From the NCBI RefSeq assembly GCF_016773205.1, contig NZ_JAETWB010000001.1:248001-312000 (forward strand): DNA of 64,000 bases, read 5' to 3'. Positions 49,765 through 62,359 of this stretch are shown here, in pieces. Made by a program: the position numbers and the translations under genes. Positions within the stretch are counted from its first letter, which is position 1; each line of letters starts with the position of its first letter. The notes under the pieces are model-generated. The model was given only the letters and a program-made list of their open reading frames with translations, ran no database searches and was not told the origin of the DNA. Source of the stretch: Belnapia arida (GTDB taxonomy: Bacteria; Pseudomonadota; Alphaproteobacteria; Acetobacterales; Acetobacteraceae).

Positions 49765-50814
49765 ATGGCGGAGGGGGATTCGCCATCTGCGGAGGACCGG
49801 ACAGAAGCCCCGACGCAGCGGCGGCTAGACCGGGCGCGGGATGAAGGGCAATCGGCGCTGTCACGGGAGGCGGTCGGTTTCGCTACCTTACTGGCCGGGA
49901 CGCTGGCCGGCTTCCTGGCCTTGCCGCCGCTTGGTGTGGAATGGCTGCGGCTGATGCGGGCCTTGCTGGAAATGCCGGGGGATGGTGCGGTGCTGGCGCC
50001 GGCCTTGCTGCGGCAATCGGTGCTTACCCTCCTGCCGGTGCTGGGGTTGGTGGCGCTGGCGGGGATGCTGGCGAGCTTGGCGCAAACCGGAATCGTGATG
50101 CGAGCCGAGGCCTTGGCGCCGCAGCTGAGCCGGCTCAACCCGGCGGCGGCGCTGAAGCGCCTGCTCGGGCCGGATGGGCTGGCGGAGTTGGCGCGGACCC
50201 TTATGAAGCTGGCACTGGTCGGGGCGGCTCTCTGGCATGCGGTCGACCTGCCGATGCTGCAGGCGGTGCTGCACTTTTCTGCCGCGATGCTCCTCGACGA
50301 GGTCGGGCGGGGGAGCTTGCGGCTGCTGGTGGCGGCGGTCTTCGCCTTCGGGGCGATTGCCCTGCTCGACCTGCTCTGGGTTCGTTGGCGGCATCTGCGG
50401 CGCATGCGGATGAGCCGCGAGGAGTTGCGGCAGGAATACCGCGAGAGCGAAGGCGACCCGCATATCAAGGCCCGGCTGCGGCGGTTGCGGGAGCAGCGGG
50501 CGCGCCGGCGGATGCTGGCGGCGGTGCCGAAAGCAACGGTTGTGGTAACGAACCCAACTCATTACGCTATCGCTCTATCTTACGCGCCGGGCCAAGCCTC
50601 GGCGCCGAAGCTGGTGGCGAAAGGGGTGGATGCCATGGCGGCACGGATTCGGGCTGCGGCGACCGAGCATGGCGTGCCGATCGTCGAGAATCCGCCGCTT
50701 GCCCGGGCGCTCTGGCGGCAGGAAGTGGATAGCGAGATTCCGGCCGAACATTGGCAGGCTGTAGCCGAGATCATTGCCTATGTCTGGCGGCTGCAGGGGC
50801 AACGTCATGGCTGA
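49765..50814 (+). CDS. flhB: Flagellar export switch protein FlhB
   Basis: A 349-residue membrane protein. The N-terminal DRTEAPTQRRLDRARDEGQSALSREAV leads into four hydrophobic segments up to about residue 215. The cytoplasmic FlhB-C domain has the autocleavage motif NPTH at 263-266 (VVVTNPTHYAIALSY). It ends VDSEIPAEHWQAVAEIIAYVWRLQ. It controls the change from rod/hook to filament export. Its last eight bases overlap the next gene, a CckA-like kinase. Confidence 0.97.
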   Translation: MAEGDSPSAEDRTEAPTQRRLDRARDEGQSALSREAVGFATLLAGTLAGFLALPPLGVEWLRLMRALLEMPGDGAVLAPALLRQSVLTLLPVLGLVALAGMLASLAQTGIVMRAEALAPQLSRLNPAAALKRLLGPDGLAELARTLMKLALVGAALWHAVDLPMLQAVLHFSAAMLLDEVGRGSLRLLVAAVFAFGAIALLDLLWVRWRHLRRMRMSREELRQEYRESEGDPHIKARLRRLREQRARRRMLAAVPKATVVVTNPTHYAIALSYAPGQASAPKLVAKGVDAMAARIRAAATEHGVPIVENPPLARALWRQEVDSEIPAEHWQAVAEIIAYVWRLQGQRHG

Positions 50815-52222
50815 GTCCCAGACGGCCTTGCGGGCCGCATTCCGGACCCTTTTCGCAGCGGCGCCGGAAGGGCTGGCGCTGCTCGATGCCGGGGGGAAGA
50901 TCATCGAGGCGAACCCGGCACTCCGCCGGATGGCCGGGCAGGGAGTGGGGCGAGGAGGGCTGGCGACCGGCTTGCTGGCGGCGGCAGACCGGCCGGCCCT
51001 GGCGGCGCTGCTGGCAGGGGCCGGGCCGGCGAGCCTGCGGGCCTCACCAACCGGGGGTGGCGAGACCGAATGGACCATCACGGCCGAGCCCCTGCCGGAT
51101 GGGCGGAGGCTGCTCCGGGTCGTCGACCTCAGCGCCGAGCGGCGGATCGAGGCACGGCTGGCGGCGGCCGGGCGGCTGGAGCTGCTCGGGCGGCTCACCG
51201 GCGGGGTCGTGCATGACATGAACAACCTGCTGGCAGCCATTCGCGGCAGTGCGGATGCCATGCGGGCCGAGGACCTTGCGCCGCCGGTCCTGGCAGAACT
51301 GCAGGGGATCGAGGATGCGGCACAGCGCGGTTCGGCGCTGATCGGCCAGCTACTGGCCTTCATCCGGCCCGGGCAGGTGGCGCCTGGCCAATTGGAGCTC
51401 GATGCGTCGATCAAGGCGCTCGCGCCGATGCTGCGACGTCTGCTGGGGGTGGGAGTGCGGCTGAACCTCGCCCTGAATGCCCCTGGGGCGAAGGTGAGGC
51501 TGGCGGCAGTGCAACTCGATCAGCTGGTGCTGAACCTCACGGCGAATGCGGGAGAGGCAATGCCGGAGGGGGGCAGCCTCGACATCGCCACGCGGCTGGA
51601 GGCGGGCGAGGTGGCGTTGGCGGTGCGGGATACCGGGCGTGGCATTGCGCCTGAGGCGATGCCGCGACTGTTCGAGCCCTTTTTCACCACCCGGGCGGCG
51701 TCGGGCGGCACTGGGCTTGGCCTGGCGACGGTCCAGGGTATCGTCACTGGTGCCGACGGGCGGATCGCGGTGGAGAGCAAGCCGGGCAAAGGGGCCTGTT
51801 TCCTGATCCACTTGCCCTGTTGCGAGGCGGCCGAGCCGGGGCCGGCGGCCGTGGTGCAGGGGCCGGTGCTGCTGGTGGAGGATGAGGCGGTGCTGCGGCG
51901 GTTCGCCGAGCGGGTGCTGGGCCAGGCAGGGCATGCCCTGTTGCTCGCCGAGAATGCCGAGGCGGCGCTCGACCTGCTTGAGCGGGCGCCGGCGCCGGGC
52001 ATGCTGGTGAGCGACATCGCCTTGCCGGGAATGGACGGGCTGGCGCTGGCGCGGCGGCTGCGTGCGCGATGGCCGGACCTGCCGGTGGTTCTGACCTCCG
52101 GCTATGCCGGGCTGCGGGCTGATTTGGCGGCGGAAGGCTTCCAACTGCTGGCGAAGCCATACACGCCTGCAGAGTTGACATCGGCCCTGGCGGCAGCCCG
52201 GCGAGAGCCGGTCGCGGCATGA
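50807..52222 (+). CDS. cckA: CckA-like hybrid histidine kinase, soluble form
   Basis: A 471-residue hybrid kinase. It has a PAS-like domain at residues about 5-115 (FAAAPEGLALLDAGGKIIEANPALRRMAG) and a HisKA helix with His136 in GGVVHDMNNLLAAIRG. The ATPase core has DQLVLNLTANAGEAMPEGG, VRDTGRGIAPEAMPRLFEPFFTT and [14 protein letters not shown]. The receiver carries phosphoacceptor Asp403 in LVSDIALPGMDG. The HDxNNLL box is that of CckA, the head of the CtrA phosphorelay, but the membrane helices of canonical CckA are missing. The start overlaps flhB by eight bases. Confidence 0.8.
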   Translation: MAESQTALRAAFRTLFAAAPEGLALLDAGGKIIEANPALRRMAGQGVGRGGLATGLLAAADRPALAALLAGAGPASLRASPTGGGETEWTITAEPLPDGRRLLRVVDLSAERRIEARLAAAGRLELLGRLTGGVVHDMNNLLAAIRGSADAMRAEDLAPPVLAELQGIEDAAQRGSALIGQLLAFIRPGQVAPGQLELDASIKALAPMLRRLLGVGVRLNLALNAPGAKVRLAAVQLDQLVLNLTANAGEAMPEGGSLDIATRLEAGEVALAVRDTGRGIAPEAMPRLFEPFFTTRAASGGTGLGLATVQGIVTGADGRIAVESKPGKGACFLIHLPCCEAAEPGPAAVVQGPVLLVEDEAVLRRFAERVLGQAGHALLLAENAEAALDLLERAPAPGMLVSDIALPGMDGLALARRLRARWPDLPVVLTSGYAGLRADLAAEGFQLLAKPYTPAELTSALAAARREPVAA

Positions 52223-52226
52223 AGGT

Positions 52227-52241
52227 GTTTTCCAAATGTTC
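52227..52241. promoter_or_regulatory. LexA-box-like repeat upstream of recA
   Basis: GTTT-TCCAAAT-GTTC is one base off the alphaproteobacterial direct-repeat SOS box GTTC-N7-GTTC. It starts five bases after the cckA stop and about 140 bp before recA. It overlaps a plausible -35 region (TTGTTT at 52242). Confidence 0.4.
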
Positions 52242-52279
52242 TTGTTTTCCGGGGGCGGCAAGCCCATACTTTGGCAGTG

Positions 52280-52300
52280 CCATCGCGGGGCGATGGTTTT
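52280..52300 (+). terminator. Intrinsic terminator between cckA and recA
   Basis: CCATCGC-GGG-GCGATGG is a perfect 7-bp stem followed directly by TTTT. It is placed to end the flgB-cckA transcript. If the recA promoter is the one at the LexA-like box, this hairpin would instead lie in the recA leader. Confidence 0.7.
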
Positions 52301-52378
52301 AGTTACGATCCTGTTTCATTCTCAGCTCCTTGCGTGTAGTTTGGACGGGTGAACCGGGGCCAGGACGGGATAGCCAGA

Positions 52379-53434
52379 ATGGATAAGGGAAAGGCGCTCG
52401 ACGCCGCGCTCAGCCAGATCGAAAGGGCCTTCGGCAAGGGTTCCATCATGAAGATGGGCGCTCGCCAGGCACTGGATGGCGAGATCGAGGTGATCTCGAC
52501 GGGCTCACTCGGCCTCGACATTGCGCTCGGCATCGGCGGCGTGCCGAAGGGCCGCATCATCGAGATCTACGGGCCGGAAAGCTCGGGCAAGACCACGCTC
52601 GCGCTGCACATGATCGCGGAGGCCCAGAAGAAGGGCGGCACCTGCGCCTTCATCGATGCCGAGCATGCGCTCGACCCGGGCTACGCCAAGAAGCTCGGCG
52701 TCGACATCGACAACATGCTGATCAGCCAGCCGGATGCCGGCGAGCAGGCGCTCGAGATCTGCGACACGCTGGTCCGCTCCGGTGCGATCGACGTGCTGGT
52801 GGTGGACAGCGTGGCGGCCCTGGTGCCTCGGGCCGAGCTCGAGGGCGAGATGGGCGACAGCCATGTCGGCCTGCATGCCCGGCTGATGTCCCAGGCGCTG
52901 CGCAAGCTGACCGGCACCGTCTCCCGCTCGAACTGCCTGCTGATCTTCCTGAACCAGATCCGGCTCAAGATCGGCGTCATGTTCGGCAACCCGGAGACGA
53001 CGACGGGCGGCAATGCGCTGAAGTTCTATGCCTCCATCCGTATGGAGATCCGCCGCATCGGTGCCATCAAGGACCGGGAGAGCGTGGTCGGCAACCAGAC
53101 CCGGGTGAAGGTGGTGAAGAACAAGATGGCGCCGCCGTTCCGGCAGGTCGAGTTCGACATCATGTACGGCGAGGGCATCTCCAAGGTCGGCGAGCTGGTC
53201 GATCTCGGCGTGAAGGCCGGCGTCGTCGAGAAGTCGGGCGCCTGGTTCAGCGCCGAGGGCCAGCGCATCGGCCAGGGGCGGGAGAACGCCAAGCAGTTCC
53301 TCCGCGACAACCCGGCCATGGGCGCCTCCATCGAGGCCAAAGTGCGGGGCCAGGCCGGCATCGTCGCCAATGCCATGCTGACGGGCGAGAGCGAGTCGGC
53401 CGAGAGCGAGGATGAGGCGGCGCCGGCCGAGTAA
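52379..53434 (+). CDS. recA: Recombinase RecA
   Basis: A 351-residue recombinase. Walker A GPESSGKT is at 65-72, [24 protein letters not shown] follows, and Walker B is [23 protein letters not shown]1 and L2 loops are intact ([42 protein letters not shown]). The C-terminus is acidic ([13 protein letters not shown]). The ATG at 52379 gives the family start [22 protein letters not shown]; a GTG ten codons upstream is also open. It forms filaments on single-stranded DNA and triggers LexA cleavage. Confidence 0.98.
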   Translation: MDKGKALDAALSQIERAFGKGSIMKMGARQALDGEIEVISTGSLGLDIALGIGGVPKGRIIEIYGPESSGKTTLALHMIAEAQKKGGTCAFIDAEHALDPGYAKKLGVDIDNMLISQPDAGEQALEICDTLVRSGAIDVLVVDSVAALVPRAELEGEMGDSHVGLHARLMSQALRKLTGTVSRSNCLLIFLNQIRLKIGVMFGNPETTTGGNALKFYASIRMEIRRIGAIKDRESVVGNQTRVKVVKNKMAPPFRQVEFDIMYGEGISKVGELVDLGVKAGVVEKSGAWFSAEGQRIGQGRENAKQFLRDNPAMGASIEAKVRGQAGIVANAMLTGESESAESEDEAAPAE

Positions 53435-53450
53435 GCCGGCGCCTCTCGAC

Positions 53451-53476
53451 GCCTCCTGCCCTGCGCGGTAGGAGGC
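53451..53476 (+). other. Hairpin between recA and alaS
   Basis: GCCTCCT-N12-AGGAGGC is a perfect 7-bp stem with no T-run. It may be an mRNA processing or weak termination signal. Nothing else was recognised in the 96-bp gap. Confidence 0.35.
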
Positions 53477-53530
53477 TCGGGGCCCCGCGGCCGGGATGCG
53501 GCGGGGCGGCAGACAGGACCGGCACCGGCG

Positions 53531-56177
<2,647 letters not shown>

Positions 56178-56179
<2 letters not shown>

Positions 56180-56238
56180 GGAGGGCGCTGCCCTCCTTCA
56201 AGCTCCTCCCGCCAAGGGCCGGAAGGCCCTTGGAACCC
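56178..56238 (-). repeat. Two-hairpin intergenic repeat, copy 2
   Basis: Read on the minus strand it starts GGGTTCCAAGGGCC, has hairpin CCAAGGGCC-TTCC-GGCCCTTGG, and then a second stem GGAGGGC-AGC-GCCCTCC. Hairpin one differs from copy 1 by one loop base; hairpin two differs in sequence but keeps pairing. It begins at the alaS stop codon and may terminate alaS and the convergent gene. Confidence 0.75.
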
Positions 56239-56244
56239 TGTAGT

Positions 56245-56922
56245 TTAGCTACGAAGGGCCTCGCGGACCACTGAGCGGAATTCGCGGCGGTAGAGTTCGC
56301 GCATGACCAGCAGGCTGGCCAGGATCAGCGCCACCGGGTGGAGAATCCAGGCCAGCGCCGCCAAGCCGAAGTAATAGGCCCGCAGCCCGCTGTTGAAATG
56401 CCCGGCGGCGCGGTTGGCGACCTTGGCAGCCATCTCGGCATGGTGCGCTTGGTCGGGGTCCTGCGGCTCCTGCGAGATCCCGCCCATCACGATCGAGCAG
56501 TAATTGAACTGCCGCAGCGCCCAGGTCAGTTCGAAGAAGGCGCGTACGAAAATCAGCAGCAACAGCGCGATCTTCATCTCCCAGGCGGCCGGGTCCGGCA
56601 CGGTGGCGAAGGGCAGGGCGCCGAAGACCCGGGCGCCAAGCTCTGGGCTGCCCAGCATCGCCACGAGGCCGCCCAGGATGAAGATGGCGGTATTGGCGAG
56701 GAAGCTGGTGCTGTTCATCAGGTTGCCGACGATGTTCGTGTCCATGATGCGGTTGTCCCGCGTCACCATGGTGCGCATCCAGCGCCGGCGGTGCTCGTCC
56801 ATCGCCGCGATGACGCTACGCCGGCGCAGCGCCGGGTGGCGGTCTACCAGCGTGGAATAGACGGCCCAGCAGGCAAGGAAGACGGCCAGCGCCAGCCAGT
56901 CGAGCAGGGTTAGGGAATGCAT
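56245..56922 (-). CDS. DUF599 family membrane protein
   Basis: A 225-residue membrane protein. It has an N-terminal segment (LTLLDWLALAVFLACWAVYSTLV), a polar part with MDEHRRRWMRTMVTRDNRIMDTNIVGNLMNSTSFLANTAIFILGGLVAML, then IALLLLIFVRAFFELTWALRQFNYCSIVMGG and a last helix pair near 180-210. This is the DUF599 layout. Function unknown. It lies between alaS and icd on the minus strand, after the icd terminator. Confidence 0.85.
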   Translation of the reverse strand: MHSLTLLDWLALAVFLACWAVYSTLVDRHPALRRRSVIAAMDEHRRRWMRTMVTRDNRIMDTNIVGNLMNSTSFLANTAIFILGGLVAMLGSPELGARVFGALPFATVPDPAAWEMKIALLLLIFVRAFFELTWALRQFNYCSIVMGGISQEPQDPDQAHHAEMAAKVANRAAGHFNSGLRAYYFGLAALAWILHPVALILASLLVMRELYRREFRSVVREALRS

Positions 56923-56938
56923 GGGCCGGGTATAACGC

Positions 56939-56969
56939 AAAAAAAGGGCGGGCCGTCGCCGACCCGCCC
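56939..56969 (-). terminator. Intrinsic terminator of icd
   Basis: On the minus strand GGGCGGG-N10-CCCGCCC is followed by seven T residues, a textbook Rho-independent terminator located 34 bp after the icd stop codon. Confidence 0.9.
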
Positions 56970-57002
56970 CGTAGCGCCCCGTAGCCCGAAGGGCGCCTGG
57001 GC

Positions 57003-58217
57003 TCAGGCCATCGCCTTCTTCAGGTTCTCGTCGAGCTTCGAGAGGAAGGCCTGGGTGCTCAGGTAAGGCTGGTCCTTGCCGATCAGCACGGCAAGGTCCT
57101 TGGTCATGGACCCGCTCTCGACCGTCTGGATGCAGACCTTCTCCAGCGTCTCGGCGAAGGCGGTGACGTCCGGCGTGTTGTCGAACTTGCCGCGGTAAGC
57201 CAAGCCACGAGTCCAGGCGAAGATCGAGGCGATCGGGTTGGTGCTCGTCTCGCGGCCCTTCTGGTGCTCGCGGTAGTGGCGGGTGACGGTACCGTGGGCG
57301 GCCTCGGATTCGACGGTGTTGCCGTCGGGGGAGAGCAGCACGGAGGTCATCAGGCCGAGCGAGCCGAAGCCCTGCGCCACGATGTCGGACTGCACGTCGC
57401 CGTCGTAGTTCTTGCAGGCCCAGATGTAGCCGCCTTCCCACTTGAGGGCGGAGGCGACCATGTCGTCGATCAGCCGGTCCTCGTAGGTCAGGCCGCGCTT
57501 CTCGAACTCCGCCTTGAACTCAGCGTCGTAGATGCCGCGGAAGATGTCCTTGAAGTTGCCGTCATAGGCCTTGAGGATCGTGTTCTTGTGGCTGAAGTAG
57601 ACCGAGTAGTTGCGCGCCAGGCCGTAGTTGAAGCTGGCGCGGGCGAAGCCCTCGATCGACTTGTTCAGGTTGTGGATCATCATGGCGACGCCGCCGGTGG
57701 CCGGCATGACGAACTCGCCGATCTCCTGCGGCTGGCCGCCCTCGGGCGTGAAGGTCATCGTCACCTTGCCGGCGCTCGGCACCTTCATCTCGACCGAGCG
57801 GTAGATGTCGCCATACGCATGGCGGCCGACGACGATCGGCTTCGACCAGTGCGGCACCAGGCGCGGCACGTTGGAGCAGATGATCGGCTCGCGGAAGATG
57901 GTGCCGTCGAGGATGTTGCGGATGGTGCCGTTCGGGCTGCGCCACATCTTCTTGAGGCCGAACTCCGCGACGCGCGCCTCGTCCGGGGTGATGGTCGCGC
58001 ACTTCACGCCGACGCCGTACTGCTTGATGGCGTTGGCGGCATCGACCGTCACCTGGTCATCGGTCTGGTCGCGGTACTCGATGCCGAGGTCGTAGTACTT
58101 CAGATCCACGTCCAGGTAGGGGAGGATCAGCTTCTCCTTGATGAACCCCCAAATGATGCGGGTCATCTCGTCCCCGTCGAGCTCGACGACGGGGGTCTTT
58201 ACCTGGATCTTTGCCAT
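57003..58217 (-). CDS. icd: NADP-dependent isocitrate dehydrogenase
   Basis: A 404-residue TCA-cycle enzyme of the eukaryote-like homodimeric subfamily: [92 protein letters not shown] and [30 protein letters not shown]. It converts isocitrate to 2-oxoglutarate with NADP. A single gene with its own terminator. Confidence 0.98.
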   Translation of the reverse strand: MAKIQVKTPVVELDGDEMTRIIWGFIKEKLILPYLDVDLKYYDLGIEYRDQTDDQVTVDAANAIKQYGVGVKCATITPDEARVAEFGLKKMWRSPNGTIRNILDGTIFREPIICSNVPRLVPHWSKPIVVGRHAYGDIYRSVEMKVPSAGKVTMTFTPEGGQPQEIGEFVMPATGGVAMMIHNLNKSIEGFARASFNYGLARNYSVYFSHKNTILKAYDGNFKDIFRGIYDAEFKAEFEKRGLTYEDRLIDDMVASALKWEGGYIWACKNYDGDVQSDIVAQGFGSLGLMTSVLLSPDGNTVESEAAHGTVTRHYREHQKGRETSTNPIASIFAWTRGLAYRGKFDNTPDVTAFAETLEKVCIQTVESGSMTKDLAVLIGKDQPYLSTQAFLSKLDENLKKAMA

Positions 58218-58584
58218 GCCTGTCCTCGATGGTCTTCCCCAGGGGGCGCTGGGCGCCGCGGGGTGTTGGGGCGGGCGGAACATCGCATCCGGCCCGGCCT
58301 CGGGCAAGCCCATCGGCCCCCAGCGTGTTCATTTCGACTGCGGCACACTTGCTGGTAGTGGCGGTTTCGTGTTTAGTCGCGTCCGACGTGTCGAAGGGGC
58401 GCGAAGACGTCGCGGGACCGCAGAATGCTCCCGCATCTGTCGGTCCCGTGCGAACTCCGGCTTGCTTCGGCTGTTTCAAGGGCCGGTGTCTGGCCCGATC
58501 CTTTGGCCGGAGGTACGCCGCATGCTTGATCGAAGCCAGGGCCGTGTCACAACCGGCTTCCAGCCCGGCCGGGAGGTCGCCGCC
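58218..58584. other. 367-bp non-coding region between icd and the Hpt gene
   Basis: No supported gene. It should hold the icd promoter (minus) and the Hpt gene promoter (plus), though no clear consensus boxes are visible. A perfect 8-bp dyad, CGGGACCG at 58413-58420 and CGGTCCCG at 58441-58448, could form a hairpin or operator. An in-frame ATG at 58521 exists, but the ribosome site favours 58585. Confidence 0.5.
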
Positions 58585-58893
58585 ATGCCGAACGACCAAG
58601 CCTCGCTCGCCGCCCTTTATGGCCCCGTCCTGGCCGGGCTCTGCGCCGAGGAGTTGCGGGAGCGCCATCCGCGCATCCAGGCCGCCGCCGCGGCCGGGGA
58701 TTTTCGCACTCTGTTGTCCGAGGCCCATGCCCTGCGCGGCGTCGCCGCCAATTTCGGCCTCGGCGTGCTCGCCGAGGATCTGCTGACGGTGGAGATGGCC
58801 GCGCGGCAGCAGGATTCCGGCGGGCTGCATGGCGCGCTCGGCAGGTTGCCGGGCGAGGTGGCGAAGGCTCTGGCGGCCCTCGGCCAGGGTTGA
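58585..58893 (+). CDS. Histidine phosphotransfer (Hpt) domain protein
   Basis: A 102-residue single Hpt domain. The phosphoaccepting histidine is His48 in LLSEAHALRGVAANFGL, matching the HxLKGxAxxxG motif with Arg instead of Lys. The flanking helices are of the usual four-helix bundle. GGGAGG lies nine bases before this ATG. A hybrid kinase with two receivers is encoded 0.9 kb away, so it is a natural partner; it may equally serve other relays. Confidence 0.85.
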   Translation: MPNDQASLAALYGPVLAGLCAEELRERHPRIQAAAAAGDFRTLLSEAHALRGVAANFGLGVLAEDLLTVEMAARQQDSGGLHGALGRLPGEVAKALAALGQG

Positions 58894-59793
58894 TCAGTAG
58901 ACCAGTGCCGCGCTCAGCCCGTGCCGGGTGCCGGCGCGGGCCAAGGTGCCGTCGACTTTGGCGACGGTGAGAAATCCGTTCACCTCGGCCACCCAGGGCG
59001 CATCCCCCCGTGGTACGGCATAGGCGTATAGCGCCTCGCCGAAGCGGTCCGGCGGCTCGATTACCCGTGCCCAGTCATGCACCGTCACCATGCGGCGGGT
59101 ATAGGCGAAGTCGCTCATGAAGACGTCGGCGCGGCCGGCCTGAAGCTCCGACTCGCGGGTGCGCGGCGGCCGGACGACGAGCAGCTCGGCCGCCTTCAGG
59201 CTGCGGCGCAAGAGCGGCTCCATCAGCGTGCCGGCGGCGACGGCGACCACGGTGCCGACCGTGTCGATGTCCTCCCAGCGGGTGATGCGGTTGCTCTCCC
59301 GCGTCGTCACCGCATGGACCGCGCTGGTCATGTAGGGCTTGGAGAAGGCGACGCGCTGCTGCCGGGTGGTTGAGATGCCAACCCCCATCATGGCGATGTC
59401 GCAGGTACCGGCCTCGATCCTGTCCATGAACTCGGCGAAATTCGTCTCGACGAAACGCGGCTGGACCAGCAGGCGATTGGCAAGCGCCCGCGCCATGTCG
59501 ATGTCGAGCCCTTCCAACTCGCTGTTGCGCGGGTTGCGGTAGCTGACGGCGAAGTAGTCCGGCCAGATGCAGATGGCGATCTCGCCCCGGCTGCGGATGA
59601 GGGAAAGGCGGTCGGGCACGGCCGGCGGCTCGGTGGCGGGGCGGGCCGGGGCCGGAGCGGGGATTGCGACGGGCGGCCGGGCACCCGGGCGGTTCGTCGC
59701 TTGGCCGAGGGCCGCATTCATCTCGAAAAACCATACCAATGGTGCAATAAGGGATGCGGCAATGCACCTTTTTGCGAAACTGGACGCCCTCAT
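58894..59793 (-). CDS. Extracellular solute-binding protein, family 3 (amino-acid type)
   Basis: A 299-residue binding protein. A signal peptide ([21 protein letters not shown]...ALGQA) is followed by a Pro/Ala linker and the SBP_bac_3 fold: [81 protein letters not shown] and [19 protein letters not shown]. The start at 59793 is needed for the signal; it overlaps the divergent kinase start by 32 bp. Starting at 59721 would avoid overlap but remove the signal. No ABC permease or ATPase is nearby. Confidence 0.8.
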   Translation of the reverse strand: MRASSFAKRCIAASLIAPLVWFFEMNAALGQATNRPGARPPVAIPAPAPARPATEPPAVPDRLSLIRSRGEIAICIWPDYFAVSYRNPRNSELEGLDIDMARALANRLLVQPRFVETNFAEFMDRIEAGTCDIAMMGVGISTTRQQRVAFSKPYMTSAVHAVTTRESNRITRWEDIDTVGTVVAVAAGTLMEPLLRRSLKAAELLVVRPPRTRESELQAGRADVFMSDFAYTRRMVTVHDWARVIEPPDRFGEALYAYAVPRGDAPWVAEVNGFLTVAKVDGTLARAGTRHGLSAALVY

Positions 59794-62356
59794 CCGCCGG
59801 TCCCTCCGTCTTGGCGCCTCCAAGCCGGCGGAGCCGCGGCCCTGGTTGCTGTTCGGCGCCGGGGCGATCCTGGTCGCCGCCTGCCTGGTGGTGATTTACG
59901 GCATCGTCCTCCGGCGCGGCCAGCAGGATGCGTTGGCCGAGGCCGAGAAGTTGACCCAGAGCGTCGCCGCCGCACTGTCCGACCAGCTCACCCGCGCGAC
60001 CCAGACCGTGGAGTTGATCCTCAACGACATGGCGGAGAGCCCGCGCGAGCCGGGACCGGGCGCCTTCGGCGAAACCATGGCCAATCGGCTGCGCGACCTG
60101 GCGCAAATTCGCGCCATGGTCGTGACCGACGCCGCGGGACGGGTGACCCAGGCCACGGTCGATTCCCTGCGCGAACTCACGGTCGGGGAGCGGGAGTGGT
60201 TCCGCGTGCTGCGCTTCGGCGGCCAGCCGATTCGCCTCGGGGCGCCGGAGGCGGGGCGCTATCTCGGCACCGGCAGTGCGGCGATCCTCGAGAGCCGGCT
60301 CTGGACCATCCCGCTCGCCCGCGCGCTGCGCTCGTCACGCGGGGAATTCGAAGGGGCGGCCGTCGCGCTGCTGAACCTCGACTACTTCAACGGCGTCTCG
60401 CGCCGCTATGCCGAGGCCTTCGGCGTCACCGTGCGGCTGCACTCGACCAGCGGGCAGCTCCTCGCCCGCTCCGACGGCAGCACCCGGGGCGTCGGGCAAC
60501 TCCATTCCAGCGCCTGGCTGTTCCGCGACTTCCTGCCGCGGCGGGAGATCGGCACCTTCCAGGGGCTGGACCAGGACGGCAGGCCGGTGATCGCCAGCTT
60601 CGCGGTAACCCGGCAGGGCAGCTTCGTCGTCGAGGTGGCGCGGGCCAGGGCGGATGCCTTCGCAGCGCTGCGCCAGCTCGGGCTGGTGCTCGGCGGCGGC
60701 GTGGGCGCGGCGGCGGCCGCCACGCTGGCGGCGCTCTGGATGATGGTGCGGCTGGCCGAGACGCTGCAGCGCCAGGGCACCCGGCTTGCCCGCAGCGAGC
60801 AGGAGGCTGTCGCCGCCAGCCGGGCGAAGGAGGACTTCCTCGCCGCCATGAGCCACGAGATCCGCACGCCGATGAACGGCGTCATCGGCATGTCCGGCCT
60901 GCTGCTGGACACCGAGCTCGACCCGGTGCAGCGGCGGTATGCGCAGACCATCGCTGGCTCAGCCGAGCACCTGCTGATGGTGCTGAACGACATCCTCGAC
61001 TTCTCGAAAATCGAGGCGGGGATGATGGAGCGCGAGGAGGTGCCCTTCACCATCGAGACGGAGCTTTCTACCATCGTCGAGCTCTTCGCGCCCAAGGCGG
61101 CGGCGAATGGGGTGGAGCTGGTCTGCTCCCTTTCGCCCAGCATGCCGGTGCGGGTGGTGGGGGACCCCGGGCGGTTCCGGCAGCTGCTGTTCAACCTGGT
61201 CGGCAATGCGGTGAAATTCACCGAGGCCGGCTGGATCGAGCTGGGACTTTCGGCCGAGCGCGAGGGCGAGGGATGGCGCCTCGCCTGCCGGGTCAGCGAT
61301 ACCGGCATCGGGCTCGAGCCGGAGAAGATTCCGCTGCTCTTCGAACGCTTCACCCAGGCCGATGCCTCGATCAGCCGCAAATACGGCGGCACCGGGCTCG
61401 GCCTCGCCAGCTGCCGCAAGTTGGTGGAGGGCATGGGTGGCAGCATTGGCGCGGCGCAGCGGCCGGGCGGGGGCAGCGTCTTCCGCTTCGACCTGCTGGT
61501 CGGCGTGGCGCCGGAGCAGGCGGGGGAGGCGCGCGAATCGCGGCCGCTCGCGGGCAAGCGGGTGCTGGTGGTCGACGACCTGGCGCTCAACCGTGAGATC
61601 CTGACGCGTCAGCTGATGGTGCTCGGCGCCGAATCCGCGGCGGTTGAGGCGGGGGAGGCGGCGCTTGCCGCGCTGGAGGAAGGGCGGGCCGCTGGCCGGC
61701 CCTTCGCCGCCGTCGTGGTGGATGCCGACCTGCCAGGCGAGGAGGGGCAGGAGCTGGCGCGGCGCATCCGGGCGGCAGCGGGCGAGGCGCGGCCGGCGAT
61801 CATTCTCTGCGCCAGCGCAGGCGAGGCGGTGCGCGATCCGCCGCCGCCTGGGCTGGTGGAGGCGGTGCTGCTGAAGCCGGCCCTGCCTGGGCGGTTCCGC
61901 GAGGCTCTGGCCCAGGCGCTGGGCGGGACGGAGGCTGCGCGGCCGGCCCCGGTGGCGGCCCCCACGGCGGAGGCGCTGGGGCTCAAGGCGTTGCTGGTGG
62001 AGGACAACGCCACCAACCAACTTGTCATGCGCACTATCCTCCAGCGCGCCGGGTGCGAGGTCGAGGTGGCGCCGGACGGGGCCGAGGCGGTGGCGGCGGC
62101 GCGGCGTGAAGCATTCGACGTGATCCTGATGGACCTGCAGATGCCGGTGATGGACGGGCTGGAGGCGACGCGCCAGATCCGCCGCAGCACCGGGCCGAAC
62201 CGGCGGACCAAGATTATCGGGCTGACGGCGGCGGTCGGCCCGGTCTTCGAACGGCAGTGCCGGGATGCCGGGATGGACGAGTATCTCGGCAAGCCGGTCC
62301 AGCGGGCGGCGCTGCTGGCCATGCTCGGCTTGATCGAACCGGCACGGCCAGCCTGA
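59762..62356 (+). CDS. Hybrid sensor histidine kinase with two receiver domains
   Basis: An 864-residue membrane kinase. TM1 is at about residues 28-50 ([23 protein letters not shown]), a dCACHE-like periplasmic sensor spans about 55-300 ([51 protein letters not shown]), and TM2 is near 312-335. HisKA has His365 in [16 protein letters not shown], followed by the ATPase ([45 protein letters not shown]). Receiver one has Asp654 and receiver two Asp791 ([12 protein letters not shown]). Divergent from a solute-binding protein. Confidence 0.93.
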   Translation: MHLFAKLDALIRRSLRLGASKPAEPRPWLLFGAGAILVAACLVVIYGIVLRRGQQDALAEAEKLTQSVAAALSDQLTRATQTVELILNDMAESPREPGPGAFGETMANRLRDLAQIRAMVVTDAAGRVTQATVDSLRELTVGEREWFRVLRFGGQPIRLGAPEAGRYLGTGSAAILESRLWTIPLARALRSSRGEFEGAAVALLNLDYFNGVSRRYAEAFGVTVRLHSTSGQLLARSDGSTRGVGQLHSSAWLFRDFLPRREIGTFQGLDQDGRPVIASFAVTRQGSFVVEVARARADAFAALRQLGLVLGGGVGAAAAATLAALWMMVRLAETLQRQGTRLARSEQEAVAASRAKEDFLAAMSHEIRTPMNGVIGMSGLLLDTELDPVQRRYAQTIAGSAEHLLMVLNDILDFSKIEAGMMEREEVPFTIETELSTIVELFAPKAAANGVELVCSLSPSMPVRVVGDPGRFRQLLFNLVGNAVKFTEAGWIELGLSAEREGEGWRLACRVSDTGIGLEPEKIPLLFERFTQADASISRKYGGTGLGLASCRKLVEGMGGSIGAAQRPGGGSVFRFDLLVGVAPEQAGEARESRPLAGKRVLVVDDLALNREILTRQLMVLGAESAAVEAGEAALAALEEGRAAGRPFAAVVVDADLPGEEGQELARRIRAAAGEARPAIILCASAGEAVRDPPPPGLVEAVLLKPALPGRFREALAQALGGTEAARPAPVAAPTAEALGLKALLVEDNATNQLVMRTILQRAGCEVEVAPDGAEAVAAARREAFDVILMDLQMPVMDGLEATRQIRRSTGPNRRTKIIGLTAAVGPVFERQCRDAGMDEYLGKPVQRAALLAMLGLIEPARPA

Positions 62357-62359
62357 GGC

